A DNA stretch of 64,000 nt from Streptomyces sp. HM190. GTDB lineage: Bacteria; Actinomycetota; Actinomycetes; Streptomycetales; Streptomycetaceae. Within the stretch, counting starts at the first letter, position 1; each line of letters begins with the position of its first letter. Positions 16,625 to 25,773 of the stretch are shown in pieces. Below the pieces are notes generated by a model. It had not been told where the DNA came from and searched no databases. It saw only the letters and a program-made list of their open reading frames with translations. Location of the stretch: NCBI RefSeq assembly GCF_009857135.1, contig NZ_CP047318.1, positions 992,001-1,056,000 of the forward strand. Direction: 5' to 3'. The translations under genes were made by a program, and so were the position numbers.

Positions 16625-17596
16625 ATGAGATTCGCCGCCTACGAGCACCGTCACCGCCGCCACGTGGCCGTCGTGGAGGACGACGGCACCCTGCTGCCGC
16701 TGCCCGGCGTCACCTCGCTCACCGACCTGCTGAGGGAGTCCGGCGGGCTGCCCGGCCTCCTCGCGGCGGGCGCGGCAGCGCTCGACGTACCACCCGGCCC
16801 GCACGTGTCGCAGGTCCGGCTGCTCCCCCCGCTCCAGCCCGCCTCCATCCGTGACTTCGTCACCTTCGAGGAACACGTCGAGGGCGTGCGACGCTCGGTG
16901 AGCGGGGCGGTCGGCGTGCCGGAGCAGTGGTACGCCGCACCGACCTTCTACTTCACCAACCCGCACGCCGTCTACGGCCCGCACGACGGCATCCCCGTCC
17001 CGCCCGGCTCCGAGGTCCTGGACTTCGAGCTGGAGGTCGGCGCCGTCATCGGCCGCGAGGGCCGTGACCTCACCCCCGAGCAGGCCCGCGACCACATCGT
17101 CGGCTACACGGTCTTCAACGACTGGTCGGCCAGGGACCTCCAGTCCGCGGAGATGCGGGTCGGCCTCGGCCCGTGCAAGGGCAAGGACACCGCGACGACC
17201 CTCGGCCCGCACCTGGTCACCGCCGACGAGCTGGAGCCGTACCGGGACGCCGACGGCTTCCTGCGCCTCGCCCTGACCGCCGAGGTCAACGGCGAGACGG
17301 TCGGCACGGACCTGCTGTCCCACATGAGCTGGACCTTCGAGGAGATGGCGGCCTACGCCTCCCGCGGCACCCGGGTCGTCCCGGGGGACGTGCTCGGTTC
17401 GGGCACGTGCGGAAACGGCGGCTGCCTCGCCGAACTCTGGGGCCGGCGCGGCGAGCAGACCCCGCCGCCGCTGAAGCCCGGCGACACCGTCTCCCTCACC
17501 GTCGAAGGCATCGGCACGCTCACCAACACCGTCGTCCCGGGGGCCGACCCCGTGCCGCTGCCCACCGGGCGGCGCCGCGGCCGGGAGCGGCGGTGA
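16625..17596 (+). CDS. Second fumarylacetoacetate hydrolase-family enzyme
   Basis: The 323-residue FAH-fold enzyme has [11 protein letters not shown] near residue 75, [11 protein letters not shown] (metal Glu pair, about 137-139), then [15 protein letters not shown] and a late [14 protein letters not shown]. The NDWSARD and GSGT motifs are closer to fumarylacetoacetase and acylpyruvase members than those of the first FAH gene, so the two copies probably do different steps (hydratase or decarboxylase versus C-C hydrolase). Its stop overlaps the next GTG. Confidence 0.85.
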   Translation: MRFAAYEHRHRRHVAVVEDDGTLLPLPGVTSLTDLLRESGGLPGLLAAGAAALDVPPGPHVSQVRLLPPLQPASIRDFVTFEEHVEGVRRSVSGAVGVPEQWYAAPTFYFTNPHAVYGPHDGIPVPPGSEVLDFELEVGAVIGREGRDLTPEQARDHIVGYTVFNDWSARDLQSAEMRVGLGPCKGKDTATTLGPHLVTADELEPYRDADGFLRLALTAEVNGETVGTDLLSHMSWTFEEMAAYASRGTRVVPGDVLGSGTCGNGGCLAELWGRRGEQTPPPLKPGDTVSLTVEGIGTLTNTVVPGADPVPLPTGRRRGRERR

Positions 17597-18345
17597 CCGA
17601 TCTGCGCGCCACCAGGCTGCTCGGCAAGGTCGTCGTCGTCACCGGCGCGGCCCGCGGCCAGGGCGCCGCGGCGGCGGAAGCCCTCGGCCGCGAGGGTGCC
17701 CGCGTCGTCGCGACCGACGTCACCCCCGCCGAGGGCTGCCGCCGCCTCGACGTGAGCAGCGAGCGGGACTGGGCCGGCCTGGCCGCCGAGCTGAAGGAGT
17801 CGTACGGGCAGGTGCACGGCCTGGTCAACAACGCGGGGATCACCTGGCGCGCCCGCGTCGGCGAGGTCCGCCCCGAGGACTTCGCCCGGGTGCACGCGGT
17901 CAACGTGACCGGCCCGCTGCTCGGCATCCAGCACCTGGCGCCGCTGATGCCGCCCGGCTCCTCGATCGTCAACGTCGGCTCCTCGGCCGCCCTCACCGCG
18001 CACTACCCGGTCGCGTACACCACCAGCAAGTGGGCGCTGCGCGGCCTGTCGAGGACGGCGGCACTGGAACTCGGCCCGCGCGGCATCCGCGTCAACACGA
18101 TCCACCCCGGCTACATCGAGACCGGGATGACCGCCTCCGCCGCGCCCGCCTTCCGCGAGGCAAACGTGCGCGAGACGCCGCTCGGCCGCACCGGCACCCC
18201 CGACGAGGTCGCCCCGCTGGTGGTGTTCCTGCTGTCGGAGGAGTCGTCGTTCATCACCGGCGCCGAGATCCCCGTCGACGGGGGACTCACCGCGCACGGT
18301 GGGGTGAAGTCGGTCTCCGACGCGCTGCGTGAGAGCGCCTCGTGA
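17593..18345 (+). CDS. Short-chain dehydrogenase/reductase
   Basis: The 250-residue classical SDR has cofactor motif TGAARGQG (17-24), NNAG (79-82) and the catalytic set Ser131, Tyr142 and Lys146. The C-terminal end [12 protein letters not shown] is standard. TD at 41-42 after beta-2 suggests NAD(H) preference. Coupled to the FAH gene by a GTGA overlap, it probably oxidises or reduces a hydroxy/keto intermediate of the pathway. Confidence 0.88.
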   Translation: MTDLRATRLLGKVVVVTGAARGQGAAAAEALGREGARVVATDVTPAEGCRRLDVSSERDWAGLAAELKESYGQVHGLVNNAGITWRARVGEVRPEDFARVHAVNVTGPLLGIQHLAPLMPPGSSIVNVGSSAALTAHYPVAYTTSKWALRGLSRTAALELGPRGIRVNTIHPGYIETGMTASAAPAFREANVRETPLGRTGTPDEVAPLVVFLLSEESSFITGAEIPVDGGLTAHGGVKSVSDALRESAS

Positions 18346-18365
18346 AGCGGTCGGAGGGCGAGGCC

Positions 18366-18382
18366 GCGCCGGTCTCCGGCGC
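18366..18382 (+). terminator. Short GC hairpin between SDR and CoA-transferase genes
   Basis: A 7-bp perfect stem (18366-18372 with 18376-18382) has a 3-base loop. It lies in the only sizeable gap (94 bp) of the operon and may attenuate transcription or separate two units. Confidence 0.35.
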
Positions 18383-18439
18383 GCCGCACCCCACCCCCTG
18401 ACGCCCTGCGCACACATCCACTGAAAGGAACCCCCGCAC

Positions 18440-19195
18440 GTGAACAAGGTCCGCGGCAGTGCCGCCGAGGCCGTCGCCGACATCCCCGACGGCGCGTCAC
18501 TGGCCGTCGGCGGCTTCGGCCTGAGCGGCGTGCCGGACGTCCTCATCCGCGCCCTGTACGAGCAGGGCGCGCGGGACCTGAAGGTCGTCTCCAACAACTG
18601 CGGCGTGGACGGCCGCGGCCTGGGCGTCCTGCTCGCCGCCGGCCGCATCGCCCGCGTCACCGGCTCCTACGTCGGCGAGAACAAGGAGTTCGCCCGCCAG
18701 TACCTGGCCGGGGAACTGGAGGTGGAACTGGTCCCGCAGGGCACCCTCGCCGAACGGCTGCGGGCGGGCGGCGCCGGCATCCCCGCCTTCTACACGCCGG
18801 CCGGGGTCGGCACCCAGGTGGCGCGGGGCGGCCTGCCCTGGCGCTACGCCCAGGACGGCGTCGTCGCCCTCGCCTCCCCGCCCAAGGAGACCCGTGTGTT
18901 CCACGGCCGCCCCCACGTCCTGGAACACGGCATCACCACCGACTTCGGCCTCGTCCGCGCCTGGCGCGGTGACCGGCACGGCAACCTCGTCTTCCGCAGG
19001 GCCGCCGCCAACTTCAACCCGCTCGCCGCGATGGCGGGCAGGGTGACGGTCGCCGAGGTCGAGGAACTCGTCGAGCCGGGCGAACTCGCCCCCGACGCCG
19101 TGCACCTGCCCGGCATCTACGTCCAGCGGGTCGTGGCGCTCAGCGCCGACGAAGCCGCCGACAAGCGGATAGAGAAGAGGACGGTGCGTTCCTGA
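18440..19195 (+). CDS. 3-oxoacid CoA-transferase, subunit A
   Basis: The 251-residue class I CoA-transferase alpha subunit resembles ScoA/PcaI. It has [16 protein letters not shown] (about 17-32), [15 protein letters not shown] (about 51-65), [10 protein letters not shown], and [13 protein letters not shown]. It pairs with the next gene, with a one-base overlap at the junction. The complex moves CoA from succinyl-CoA to a 3-oxo acid such as 3-oxoadipate or acetoacetate. GTG 18440 has GAAAGGA 9 bases upstream. Confidence 0.88.
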   Translation: MNKVRGSAAEAVADIPDGASLAVGGFGLSGVPDVLIRALYEQGARDLKVVSNNCGVDGRGLGVLLAAGRIARVTGSYVGENKEFARQYLAGELEVELVPQGTLAERLRAGGAGIPAFYTPAGVGTQVARGGLPWRYAQDGVVALASPPKETRVFHGRPHVLEHGITTDFGLVRAWRGDRHGNLVFRRAAANFNPLAAMAGRVTVAEVEELVEPGELAPDAVHLPGIYVQRVVALSADEAADKRIEKRTVRS

Positions 19196-19845
19196 TGGCC
19201 TGGACCCGCGACCAGATGGCCGCCCGCGCCGCCGCCGAACTCACCGACGGCTCCTACGTCAACCTCGGCATCGGCCTGCCCACCCTCATCCCCGGTCACC
19301 TCCCGCCCGGCGTGCAGGTCGTCCTGCACTCCGAGAACGGCATTCTCGGCACGGGCCCGTATCCGCTGGAGGGCGAGGTCGATCCCGACCTGATCAACGC
19401 CGGGAAGGAGACGGTCACGGTGCTGCCGGGCGCCTCCTTCTTCGACTCCGCGTTGTCCTTCGGCATGATCCGCGGCGGCCACATCGACACCGCCGTCCTC
19501 GGCGCCATGCAGGTGTCCGCCCGGGGTGACCTCGCCAACTGGATGATCCCCGGGAAGATGGTCAAGGGCATGGGCGGCGCCATGGACCTCGTCCACGGCG
19601 CCCGTCGCGTCATCGTCCTGATGGAACACGCCGCCAAGGACGGCAGCCCCAAGATCCTCGACGAGTGCGTTCTCCCCCTCACCGGCGAGCGGTGCGTCCA
19701 CCGGGTCATCACCGACCTCGGCGTCCTCGACGTCACCGAGGACGGTCTCGCCCTCGTCGAGACGGCTCCCGGCGTCACCGTCGAGGACGTCGTCTCCCGC
19801 ACCGGCACCGCCCTGCGGGTGGACAGCGTCCTTGCCGCACGCTGA
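19195..19845 (+). CDS. 3-oxoacid CoA-transferase, subunit B
   Basis: The 216-residue class I CoA-transferase beta subunit has [13 protein letters not shown] near the start, the SENG motif (46-49) with catalytic Glu47, and a [14 protein letters not shown] segment. It is typical in length for ScoB/PcaJ. With subunit A it gives the cluster an exit to acyl-CoA and the TCA cycle. The immediate downstream region holds a fragment of an acetoacetyl-CoA synthetase-like gene, which hints that ketoacid activation was once encoded here twice. Confidence 0.9.
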   Translation: MAWTRDQMAARAAAELTDGSYVNLGIGLPTLIPGHLPPGVQVVLHSENGILGTGPYPLEGEVDPDLINAGKETVTVLPGASFFDSALSFGMIRGGHIDTAVLGAMQVSARGDLANWMIPGKMVKGMGGAMDLVHGARRVIVLMEHAAKDGSPKILDECVLPLTGERCVHRVITDLGVLDVTEDGLALVETAPGVTVEDVVSRTGTALRVDSVLAAR

Positions 19846-19864
19846 CCGGCGGCCGGCCGGGTCG

Positions 19865-20050
19865 CACCGCCGTGGCCCGGCCCGCACACCGACCACACCG
19901 CGCCCGGGCTTGCCGCGGCGAGGAACGCGACGATCGCGTGCGGGGTGTCGGGCAGGTGGCCCACCAGGCGGTCGCGGTCGCCCGTGCCGACGCCCAGGTC
20001 GCGCAGGATCGCCGCGACCGAGGGCGCCCTGGGCACGCCGGTGGTCACGT
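19865..20050 (-). pseudogene. Acyl/acetoacetyl-CoA synthetase-like fragment
   Basis: The minus frame reads LRDLGVGTGDRDRLVGHLPD followed by TPHAIVAFLAAASPGAVWS. This matches the early part of AMP-forming CoA ligases of the acetoacetyl-CoA synthetase type (LGVGPGDRV-AYLPNIPE-VVAFLAAASLGAVWS). Nothing of the P-loop, adenylation core or C-terminus remains, and there is no usable start. It is a short decayed remnant between the CoA-transferase and the PIG-L gene. Confidence 0.6.
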
Positions 20051-20225
20051 GGGCGCGCCGGGAACATCCGGCCCGGTCGCCACAGTTGGTCGACTCAGGG
20101 GCCGGCACCGCGCGGGCGGAGCCACGGACACCGCGAGGTCGTTCGCCGCACCGGGATCCGGGCCCCGTGATCGCGGTACACCGCCGCATGTGGACCAGGA
20201 CATATGTCCGTAGGAGGACTGATTC

Positions 20226-21059
20226 GTGGCTGAACGGCCCCTGACGCTCATGGCAGTGCACGCCCACCCGGACGACGAGGCCACGGGAACCGGAGGGGTC
20301 CTCGCACGGTACGCGGCGGAAGGGATCCGCACGGTCCTCGTGACCTGTACCGACGGCGGCTGCGGTGACGGACCGGGAGGCGTCAAGCCGGGCGGCCCCG
20401 GACACGATCCGGTGGCGGTCGCCGCGATCCGCCGCCGGGAACTCGAGGCGAGCTGCGAGGTCCTGAAGATCAGCGATCTGGAGATGCTGGGCTACGCCGA
20501 CTCCGGGATGGCGGGCTGGCCGAGCAACGACGCCCCCGATTCCTTCTGGCAGACCCCCGTGGAGAAGGGCGCGGCCCGACTCGCGGAACTCATGCGGCAC
20601 TACCGGCCCGACGTGGTCGTCACCTATGACGAGAACGGCTTCTACGGGCACCCCGACCACATCCAGGCCCACCGGATCACGATGGCGGCGCTGGAGATGA
20701 CCGAGCTGACACCCAAGGTGTACTGGACGACGATGCCCCGCTCGACGACACGGCGGTTCGGCGAGCTGATGCGCGAGTTCCGGCCGGACATGCCGGAGCC
20801 GGATCCCGCCGAGGCGGCCGTACCGGCCGAGATCGGCCTTCCTGACGACGAGATCACCACGTGGGTGGACACCACCGCGTTCAGTGGTCAGAAGTTCGAC
20901 GCGCTGGCCGCACACGCCAGCCAGGGCGAGAACATCTTCTTCCTCGGCATGGGCAAGGAGAGGTTCAGCGAGTTGATGGGCATGGAGACGTTCACACGTG
21001 TCCAGGACCCCACCGGCGCGGCTCTCCCCGAGAACGATCTCTTCGCCGGTCTGCGCTGA
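20226..21059 (+). CDS. PIG-L/LmbE-family deacetylase
   Basis: The 277-residue zinc N-deacetylase of the PIG-L (LmbE, MshB, Mca) family has AHPDDEATG (13-21) near the N-terminus, the zinc and catalytic motif, and the second zinc motif YGHPDHIQAH (about 139-148). It lacks clear features separating mycothiol amidase from other members. Substrates in the family are GlcNAc-type groups, mycothiol conjugates or antibiotic intermediates. AGGAGG lies 9 bases before GTG 20226. It is a single gene with a terminator hairpin downstream. Confidence 0.85.
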   Translation: MAERPLTLMAVHAHPDDEATGTGGVLARYAAEGIRTVLVTCTDGGCGDGPGGVKPGGPGHDPVAVAAIRRRELEASCEVLKISDLEMLGYADSGMAGWPSNDAPDSFWQTPVEKGAARLAELMRHYRPDVVVTYDENGFYGHPDHIQAHRITMAALEMTELTPKVYWTTMPRSTTRRFGELMREFRPDMPEPDPAEAAVPAEIGLPDDEITTWVDTTAFSGQKFDALAAHASQGENIFFLGMGKERFSELMGMETFTRVQDPTGAALPENDLFAGLR

Positions 21060-21068
21060 TCCACCCGA

Positions 21069-21101
21069 CCACCCGGCCACCCCGCCCCCCCGGCCGGGTG
21101 G
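21069..21101. terminator. Bidirectional hairpin between convergent genes
   Basis: A 10-bp perfect stem (21069-21078 with 21092-21101) with a C-rich loop sits between the convergent PIG-L and TetR genes and can serve both. Confidence 0.6.
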
Positions 21102-21137
21102 CGGGCGGCGGGCGGCGGCGCTGCGGAGAACCCTCTG

Positions 21138-21707
21138 TCAGCGCACGCCCGCCGCGTCGAGCAGGGTGATCACCGTGGGCGCGAGGAGCCCCCTCAGCTG
21201 GTCCGCGCCGATACCGGCGCGGGCGCTGCCGCCGTCGAAGACCAGACTGAGCTGCCGGGCCAGCAGACCCGGATCGCTCGCCCCGCCCCGCTCCGCCTCG
21301 ACGTGGAAGAAGGCGGTGAGGTTGTCCTTGACCTGACGGGCGACCCGGCTCGCGGGGTGGCTCTGGTCCTTCAGTTCGATCTGCGCGGCCAGGAAAGGGC
21401 AACCGTAGAACTCGGGCGCGGCCGACTGCGTTTCCACCTGTTCGAAGACGTGCAGAATCCGCTCCCGCGGTGAACGGTCGTCGTCCGCCGCGGGCAGGAG
21501 TGCCCCCGCATAGGCGGACGTGCGCCGCTCCAGACTCGCCGCGAGCAGCTCGTCCTTGCTCTCGAACAGCTGGTACATGGAGCGTTTCGACACGCCCGCG
21601 GCCTTGCACAGCGCCTCGACGCCGATGCCGACACCGTCGCGGTAGGCGAGGGTGGCCGCCGCCTCCAGCAACCGCTCCCTGGGGCTCTGCTTCGGTTCCG
21701 TGGTCAT
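21138..21707 (-). CDS. TetR-family repressor
   Basis: The 189-residue TetR protein has HTH at about residues 9-55 (RERLLEAAATLAYRDGVGIG, then ALCKAAGVSKRSMYQLFESK), followed by an all-helical ligand domain with FYGCPFLAAQIELKD. Three copies of a perfect palindrome lie in the 168-bp gap to the divergent SDR gene, so it very probably represses both itself and that SDR. The ligand is likely a small electrophile or carbonyl compound, guessed only from the SDR partner. Confidence 0.92.
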   Translation of the reverse strand: MTTEPKQSPRERLLEAAATLAYRDGVGIGVEALCKAAGVSKRSMYQLFESKDELLAASLERRTSAYAGALLPAADDDRSPRERILHVFEQVETQSAAPEFYGCPFLAAQIELKDQSHPASRVARQVKDNLTAFFHVEAERGGASDPGLLARQLSLVFDGGSARAGIGADQLRGLLAPTVITLLDAAGVR

Positions 21708-21739
21708 GGCACGAGGTTAACTCAGCGGAACACAACCGA

Positions 21740-21753
21740 AAACCGATCGGTTT
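21740..21753. promoter_or_regulatory. TetR operator 1
   Basis: A perfect 14-base palindrome, AAACCGATCGGTTT, lies 33 bases upstream of the TetR start. It is the likely autoregulatory site. Confidence 0.8.
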
Positions 21754-21806
21754 CCTCAACTCTCGCCAAGATCCCCCCAAACCCCTCCCCCGCCCCTCCG
21801 GCGACC

Positions 21807-21835
21807 TTGCGCGAGAAAACCGATCGGTTTACTGT
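21807..21835 (+). promoter_or_regulatory. SDR promoter with operator 2 in the spacer
   Basis: TTGCGC (21807-21812), a 17-base spacer and TACTGT (21830-21835) fit a vegetative promoter for the SDR gene. The second AAACCGATCGGTTT (21817-21830) fills the spacer, so repressor binding would block RNA polymerase. Confidence 0.6.
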
Positions 21836-21837
21836 CA

Positions 21838-21857
21838 TGGAAACCGATCGGTTTCCA
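21838..21857. promoter_or_regulatory. TetR operator 3 (20-bp perfect palindrome)
   Basis: The same core is extended to a perfect 20-base palindrome (TGGAAACC...GGTTTCCA), centred 24 bp from operator 2, on the likely transcription start and just before the ribosome site. Confidence 0.8.
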
Positions 21858-21875
21858 GTCTCTGTGGAGGTAGTC

Positions 21876-22577
21876 ATGACCGCTCTGAAGGGCGCCACCG
21901 TCTTCGTCACCGGCGGCAGCCGCGGCATCGGCAAGGCTCTGGTGGAGGAGTTGTACGTGCGCGGCGCCGGCAAGGTCTACGCCACGGCCCGCGACGCGCG
22001 GACCGTGACGCACCCCGACGCGGTCCCTGTGGCACTGGAGGTCACCGACCCGGCCTCCGTGGCGGCGGCCGCCGCGCTGGCGGACGACGTCACCGTGCTG
22101 GTCAACAACGCCGGTGGCGTGGTCGGGGCGTCCTTCCTCGACTCCCCCGTGGACGACGTGCGCCGGGAGTTCGAGACCAACTTCTACGGCCCGCTGCTGC
22201 TCTCCCGTGCCTTCGTGCCGGTCATCGGGCGCAACGGCGGCGGCCACATCCTCAACGTGCACTCCGTCCTGTCGTGGCTGGCCCTCGGCGGCTCGTACAG
22301 CGCCTCCAAGGCCGCCCTGTGGTCACAGACCAACTCCCTGCGCCTGGAGCTGCTGCCCCGCGGTATCGCCGTCACCGGTCTGCACGTCGGATACGTCGAC
22401 ACGGATCTGGCGGCGGGCGTCGACGCCCCCAAGTCCGACCCTCGCGACGTCGCCGCGCTCGCCCTCGACGGCGTCGAGTCGGGCGCGTACGAGGTGCTCG
22501 CCGACGACCTCACCCGCCAGGTCAAGGCGGGCCTGGCCGGCGACCTGGCCGGGCTGTACGCCGAGCTGGCCGCGTAA
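21876..22577 (+). CDS. TetR-controlled short-chain dehydrogenase
   Basis: The 233-residue classical SDR has TGGSRGIG (12-19), NNAG (77-80), and a catalytic Ser130, Tyr141, Lys145 set in YSASK. ATG 21876 is chosen because TGGAGG lies 5 bases upstream; the longer frame to 21807 would read through the operators. Many Streptomyces carry a TetR/SDR pair of this sort. The substrate is unknown. Confidence 0.9.
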   Translation: MTALKGATVFVTGGSRGIGKALVEELYVRGAGKVYATARDARTVTHPDAVPVALEVTDPASVAAAAALADDVTVLVNNAGGVVGASFLDSPVDDVRREFETNFYGPLLLSRAFVPVIGRNGGGHILNVHSVLSWLALGGSYSASKAALWSQTNSLRLELLPRGIAVTGLHVGYVDTDLAAGVDAPKSDPRDVAALALDGVESGAYEVLADDLTRQVKAGLAGDLAGLYAELAA

Positions 22578-22646
22578 GCCCCGCAGCGCACACCGCTGTC
22601 GGCGCGAGGCCCAGCCAACAGCCACGTCCCACGATCCGCGCTCCGG

Positions 22647-22934
22647 GAACCACCAGCCATCGGGGAGTCCATGGGGGCGGTGCTCGCGCTGACCGCCGCG
22701 GCCGACCTGCCGGAGCGGGTCCGGCGCGTCGCGGCCGTCACCGCGCACGACTTCCGCTGCGGGATCGCCCGCTCCAGTCTCCTCGCCCGCGAGGTGGTCG
22801 GCGGCGCCCTCCTGCCCGGAGCGGGCCGGGTGACCTACGGCGTCGAACCCAGGACCGCGCTCGGACCCGGCACACCCGGCGGACCCGGCGGACCCGGTGG
22901 CGTGACCGCCACTGCACACCCTGCCACCCCCTGA
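22647..22934 (+). pseudogene. Alpha/beta-hydrolase fragment
   Basis: The frame reads IGESMGAVLALTAAADLPER and then VRRVAAVTAHDFRCGIARSS. This is the nucleophile elbow (G-E-S-M-G) and following helix of an alpha/beta hydrolase. Both the N-terminal barrel half and the His/Asp part are missing, and the reading frame dissolves into Gly-Pro repeats (about 22860-22900). No start with a ribosome site is evident. Confidence 0.5.
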
Positions 22935-23021
22935 GGAGCGCTGCCGACAGGGCGCTGCGGTCAGGCTGTTCGGCTGCGCCACGGGCTCGACTCCGTCCCG
23001 GTCGCCCGGCGCCGGCGGGCG

Positions 23022-24761
23022 CTACCGGATGCCGGGGGTGCCGCTGTCCGAGGGCTGGAGGGCTTCGCAGACGATCTCGTCACGGGGGGTGTAGTGCGTG
23101 TGGAACGGCTCCCGCCGCACGACCCGGCCGCCGTCGTGGAAGACGCGCTCGACGGTGACGTCGAAGCCTTCGAGCGGGGTCTGCGGCACGCACTTCTCGT
23201 CGGTGCTCACCTTCCGCTCCGGCGGCTGCACATGGGTACGGGGGCCCGTCACCGACTCGATCTCGTCGTACTTCTTCGTGCCGAGGAAGGTGATCGTCAC
23301 GGAGGTGTCCGTGGCCTCGGCCTGGATGTACAGGGCGTGGCCGGAGTCGTTGGCGAAACGGAGGTCGAGGCTGCCCCAGGCGACCGTCGCCTCACGGCCC
23401 TCGGGGTACCGCTCGATGTAGAAGGAGTGGGCGCCGTGCTCCACCGGCTCGACCCCGGCGAAGAACATCGCGTTGAACATCGTCGTGGCCACGGCCGAGA
23501 CACCGCCCCCGGGCGCCTCGGTGAACTTGTCGTCGAGGATCATGATGCCGTCGACGAAGCCGTTGGCCGGGGTGCGCTCCCCGACGGTGCGGTTGAAACT
23601 CCAGGTCTCGCCCGGCTGCACGACGGAACCGTTGATGAGTTGCGCGGCCCGCCCGATGTTCCTCGTGCGGTACGCGGCCGGTTCGAAGTTGACGGTGAAG
23701 GAGGACATCTTCTCCGTCAGCCCGAGCCGCGCCGCGTTCTCGCGGGTGACCTCCGGCTCGATCCGCCGCACGGCCACGTCCCCGCTGCGGGCAGCGCCCG
23801 TCCTGGTGAGCAGCGGCAGCACGGCGTCGGTCAGCGCCCGGTCGGTGACCCGGGTGCCGGGCCGGGCGTCCTCGGCCACCACGACCCGGTCGCCGTCCAG
23901 CCGCAGCCGGGCGTTCTGTGGGGTGGTGGTGAGGCCGGCCAGGGGGCGGGCCACGGCGGGAGCGGTACGCAGCCCCTTGCCGTCCAGTTCCGGGACGAGT
24001 CTGCCGGAGGCGTCCGGCCGCATCGTCAGGTGCTCGCCCACGACGGCGGGGCTGATGGTGAACCGCCGGCCGCCCGCGGTGAGGGTGACCGGCGCGGACA
24101 TCGCGGGCCGGGCGAAGTCGCGCACCGCGCGCCGTACCTCCGCCGCCGCCACCTTCGGCTCGGTGTCGCGTGTGGGCAGCGCCGTGGCCGTGTCAGCCGG
24201 ACCGTGCAGGAAGGCGGTGCGCAGGGTGTCGACCGCGGCGTCCACGTCCAGGGCGTGGCCCCGGCGCGGGGTGACCTGCTCGACGTGGCCGTTCTCGAAG
24301 GTCACCGCTCCGTCGCGGACCCTCTGGTCGAGGTCCCGCGCCAGCTTCCCGAGGGCGGTGCGGGCCTTGCGCTCGTCGAGGCGAACGACCGGTTCGATGT
24401 CGCCCCCCGAGCGGAAGAACGAGCCGACCAGACTGACCGGATCGGAGGCCGTGCGCACCGCCCGGTCGACGGTCCGCTCGGTGTCGAAGGCGAGTCCCGC
24501 CCGGCGGGGGTCGACGGTCGCACTGCGGTCGCCGACCTTCACTGTCAGCTTCCTCGCTCCGGCCGCCGCCAGCCGATCGTCCAGTTTGCGGACGGCTTCC
24601 GCGTGGCTGAGGCCCCCGATGTCCACCCCGCGAACCGTCGTCCCCGCTTCGATGTCACCGCCCGCGACGAGCAGTCCGGCCAGATACAGACCGCCGAGGC
24701 CCACGGTCAGCGCACCGCCGGTCAGGGCGAGGGGCGGCATGGAGGCTATTCGAAGGCGCAT
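23022..24761 (-). CDS. VanW-family protein with peptidoglycan-binding-type domains
   Basis: The 579-residue exported or membrane-anchored protein has an N-terminal membrane segment (MRLRIASMPPLALTGGALTV onward). Two repeated 'G5/PG-binding 4'-type regions follow (about 50-150 and 190-330: VRGVDIGGLSHAEAVRKL), then a VanW domain (about 350-500: NIGRAAQLINGSVVQPGETW, SFNRTVGERT, APGGGVSAVATTMFNA). VanW proteins sit near cell-wall or glycopeptide-resistance genes, and their biochemical role is not settled. ATG 24761 follows GGGAGA; a GTG at 24803 lacks a ribosome site. It is monocistronic. Confidence 0.85.
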   Translation of the reverse strand: MRLRIASMPPLALTGGALTVGLGGLYLAGLLVAGGDIEAGTTVRGVDIGGLSHAEAVRKLDDRLAAAGARKLTVKVGDRSATVDPRRAGLAFDTERTVDRAVRTASDPVSLVGSFFRSGGDIEPVVRLDERKARTALGKLARDLDQRVRDGAVTFENGHVEQVTPRRGHALDVDAAVDTLRTAFLHGPADTATALPTRDTEPKVAAAEVRRAVRDFARPAMSAPVTLTAGGRRFTISPAVVGEHLTMRPDASGRLVPELDGKGLRTAPAVARPLAGLTTTPQNARLRLDGDRVVVAEDARPGTRVTDRALTDAVLPLLTRTGAARSGDVAVRRIEPEVTRENAARLGLTEKMSSFTVNFEPAAYRTRNIGRAAQLINGSVVQPGETWSFNRTVGERTPANGFVDGIMILDDKFTEAPGGGVSAVATTMFNAMFFAGVEPVEHGAHSFYIERYPEGREATVAWGSLDLRFANDSGHALYIQAEATDTSVTITFLGTKKYDEIESVTGPRTHVQPPERKVSTDEKCVPQTPLEGFDVTVERVFHDGGRVVRREPFHTHYTPRDEIVCEALQPSDSGTPGIR

Positions 24762-25034
24762 GGGTCTCCCGGACCGGGATCGGTGGGCGATGCGTCCGGT
24801 CACGCAGCGCCATGGACAGGGCTGAGCACCCCAAGCTACTCATAGCGGAGCAAGGCCCCGTATGTCGCAGATCACTCCGGACATGGATCACATCGGACAA
24901 TTCGAAGCCCGAACAGGTTTCTTGACAGCGGGCTCGACCTCTGTGCGGGGGCGCTGGTCCTAGTACCTTCTCCCGAGACGTGTTGCGCCGGGAGACCGAT
25001 GCCCGTCGCCCGACGCACCCCTATGGTCGAACGC

Positions 25035-25511
25035 ATGAGTGACGCATCGCACAGGACCTCCTACGACGCCGCGCTGGACGCCGTGCGGAGCTACACGTAC
25101 TGCGACGCCGTCGCGGTGCGCGAGGCCCTGGCCGGTCTGGACGCGCGGGACTGGACGGAGGTGTACGCCGTCCTGAGCGGGCTGCTGCGCTCGACCATCA
25201 CCATCATGGAGCTGACCGGCCGGCACTGGAATCTCGACGACCTCGTCCGGCTCTCCGACGAGGTGTCCGCCGCGGCGCCGCCCCACTACGAGTTCGCCAT
25301 GGCCCAGGCGACGCGGGCCTGGGCGCACGGGGACCCGTCGATGATGCGGGCGTCCTCGGGCCGGGACGTCCAGGGGGCGGTCCACATGACGGCCATCGGC
25401 ATCGCCGTGCTGGGCCTGGCCCTGTGGGGCAGGAGCGGGCTCCTCGGCGTCCTGGAGGAGTTCCGCGCGACCGCCGACGCACTCGTGTACGACGACCCCA
25501 CCGACATCTGA
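25035..25511 (+). CDS. Hypothetical protein (158 aa)
   Basis: An acidic, helix-rich protein beginning MSDASHRTSYDAALDAVRSY. One hydrophobic stretch is present (IGIAVLGLALWG, about residues 121-132). I recognise no domain. In-frame starts also exist at 24999 and 25023; 25035 is preferred because coding bias begins there. It is divergent from the VanW gene. Codon bias supports a real gene. Confidence 0.7.
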   Translation: MSDASHRTSYDAALDAVRSYTYCDAVAVREALAGLDARDWTEVYAVLSGLLRSTITIMELTGRHWNLDDLVRLSDEVSAAAPPHYEFAMAQATRAWAHGDPSMMRASSGRDVQGAVHMTAIGIAVLGLALWGRSGLLGVLEEFRATADALVYDDPTDI

Positions 25512-25773
25512 CGGACGACCCGTCAGGCGATGACCACAGTCAACTTGGTTACGCGCGAGCATTCTTGATGTCCTGTCACAGGAGTCGTCGACAGCACTCG
25601 GGCCGAAGTGCCGTCGCTGCGGACTCCTTTGCCAGTGGTGTGTCGGTGGGTGGGACACTGCGCGTCGCGGGATCGGCGGAGCTTCCGGGGGCGCGATGGG
25701 CCCGGCGGTGACTGCCGCGGCCATGCCAGTGGGGATCCGGGGTGTCCGAGGGAATGCCGTGCGCCCCGGAGAT

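Noticed and set aside
24922..24961. TTGACA-like box before the 158-aa hypothetical gene
   Set aside because: No matching -10 hexamer lies at an acceptable distance.
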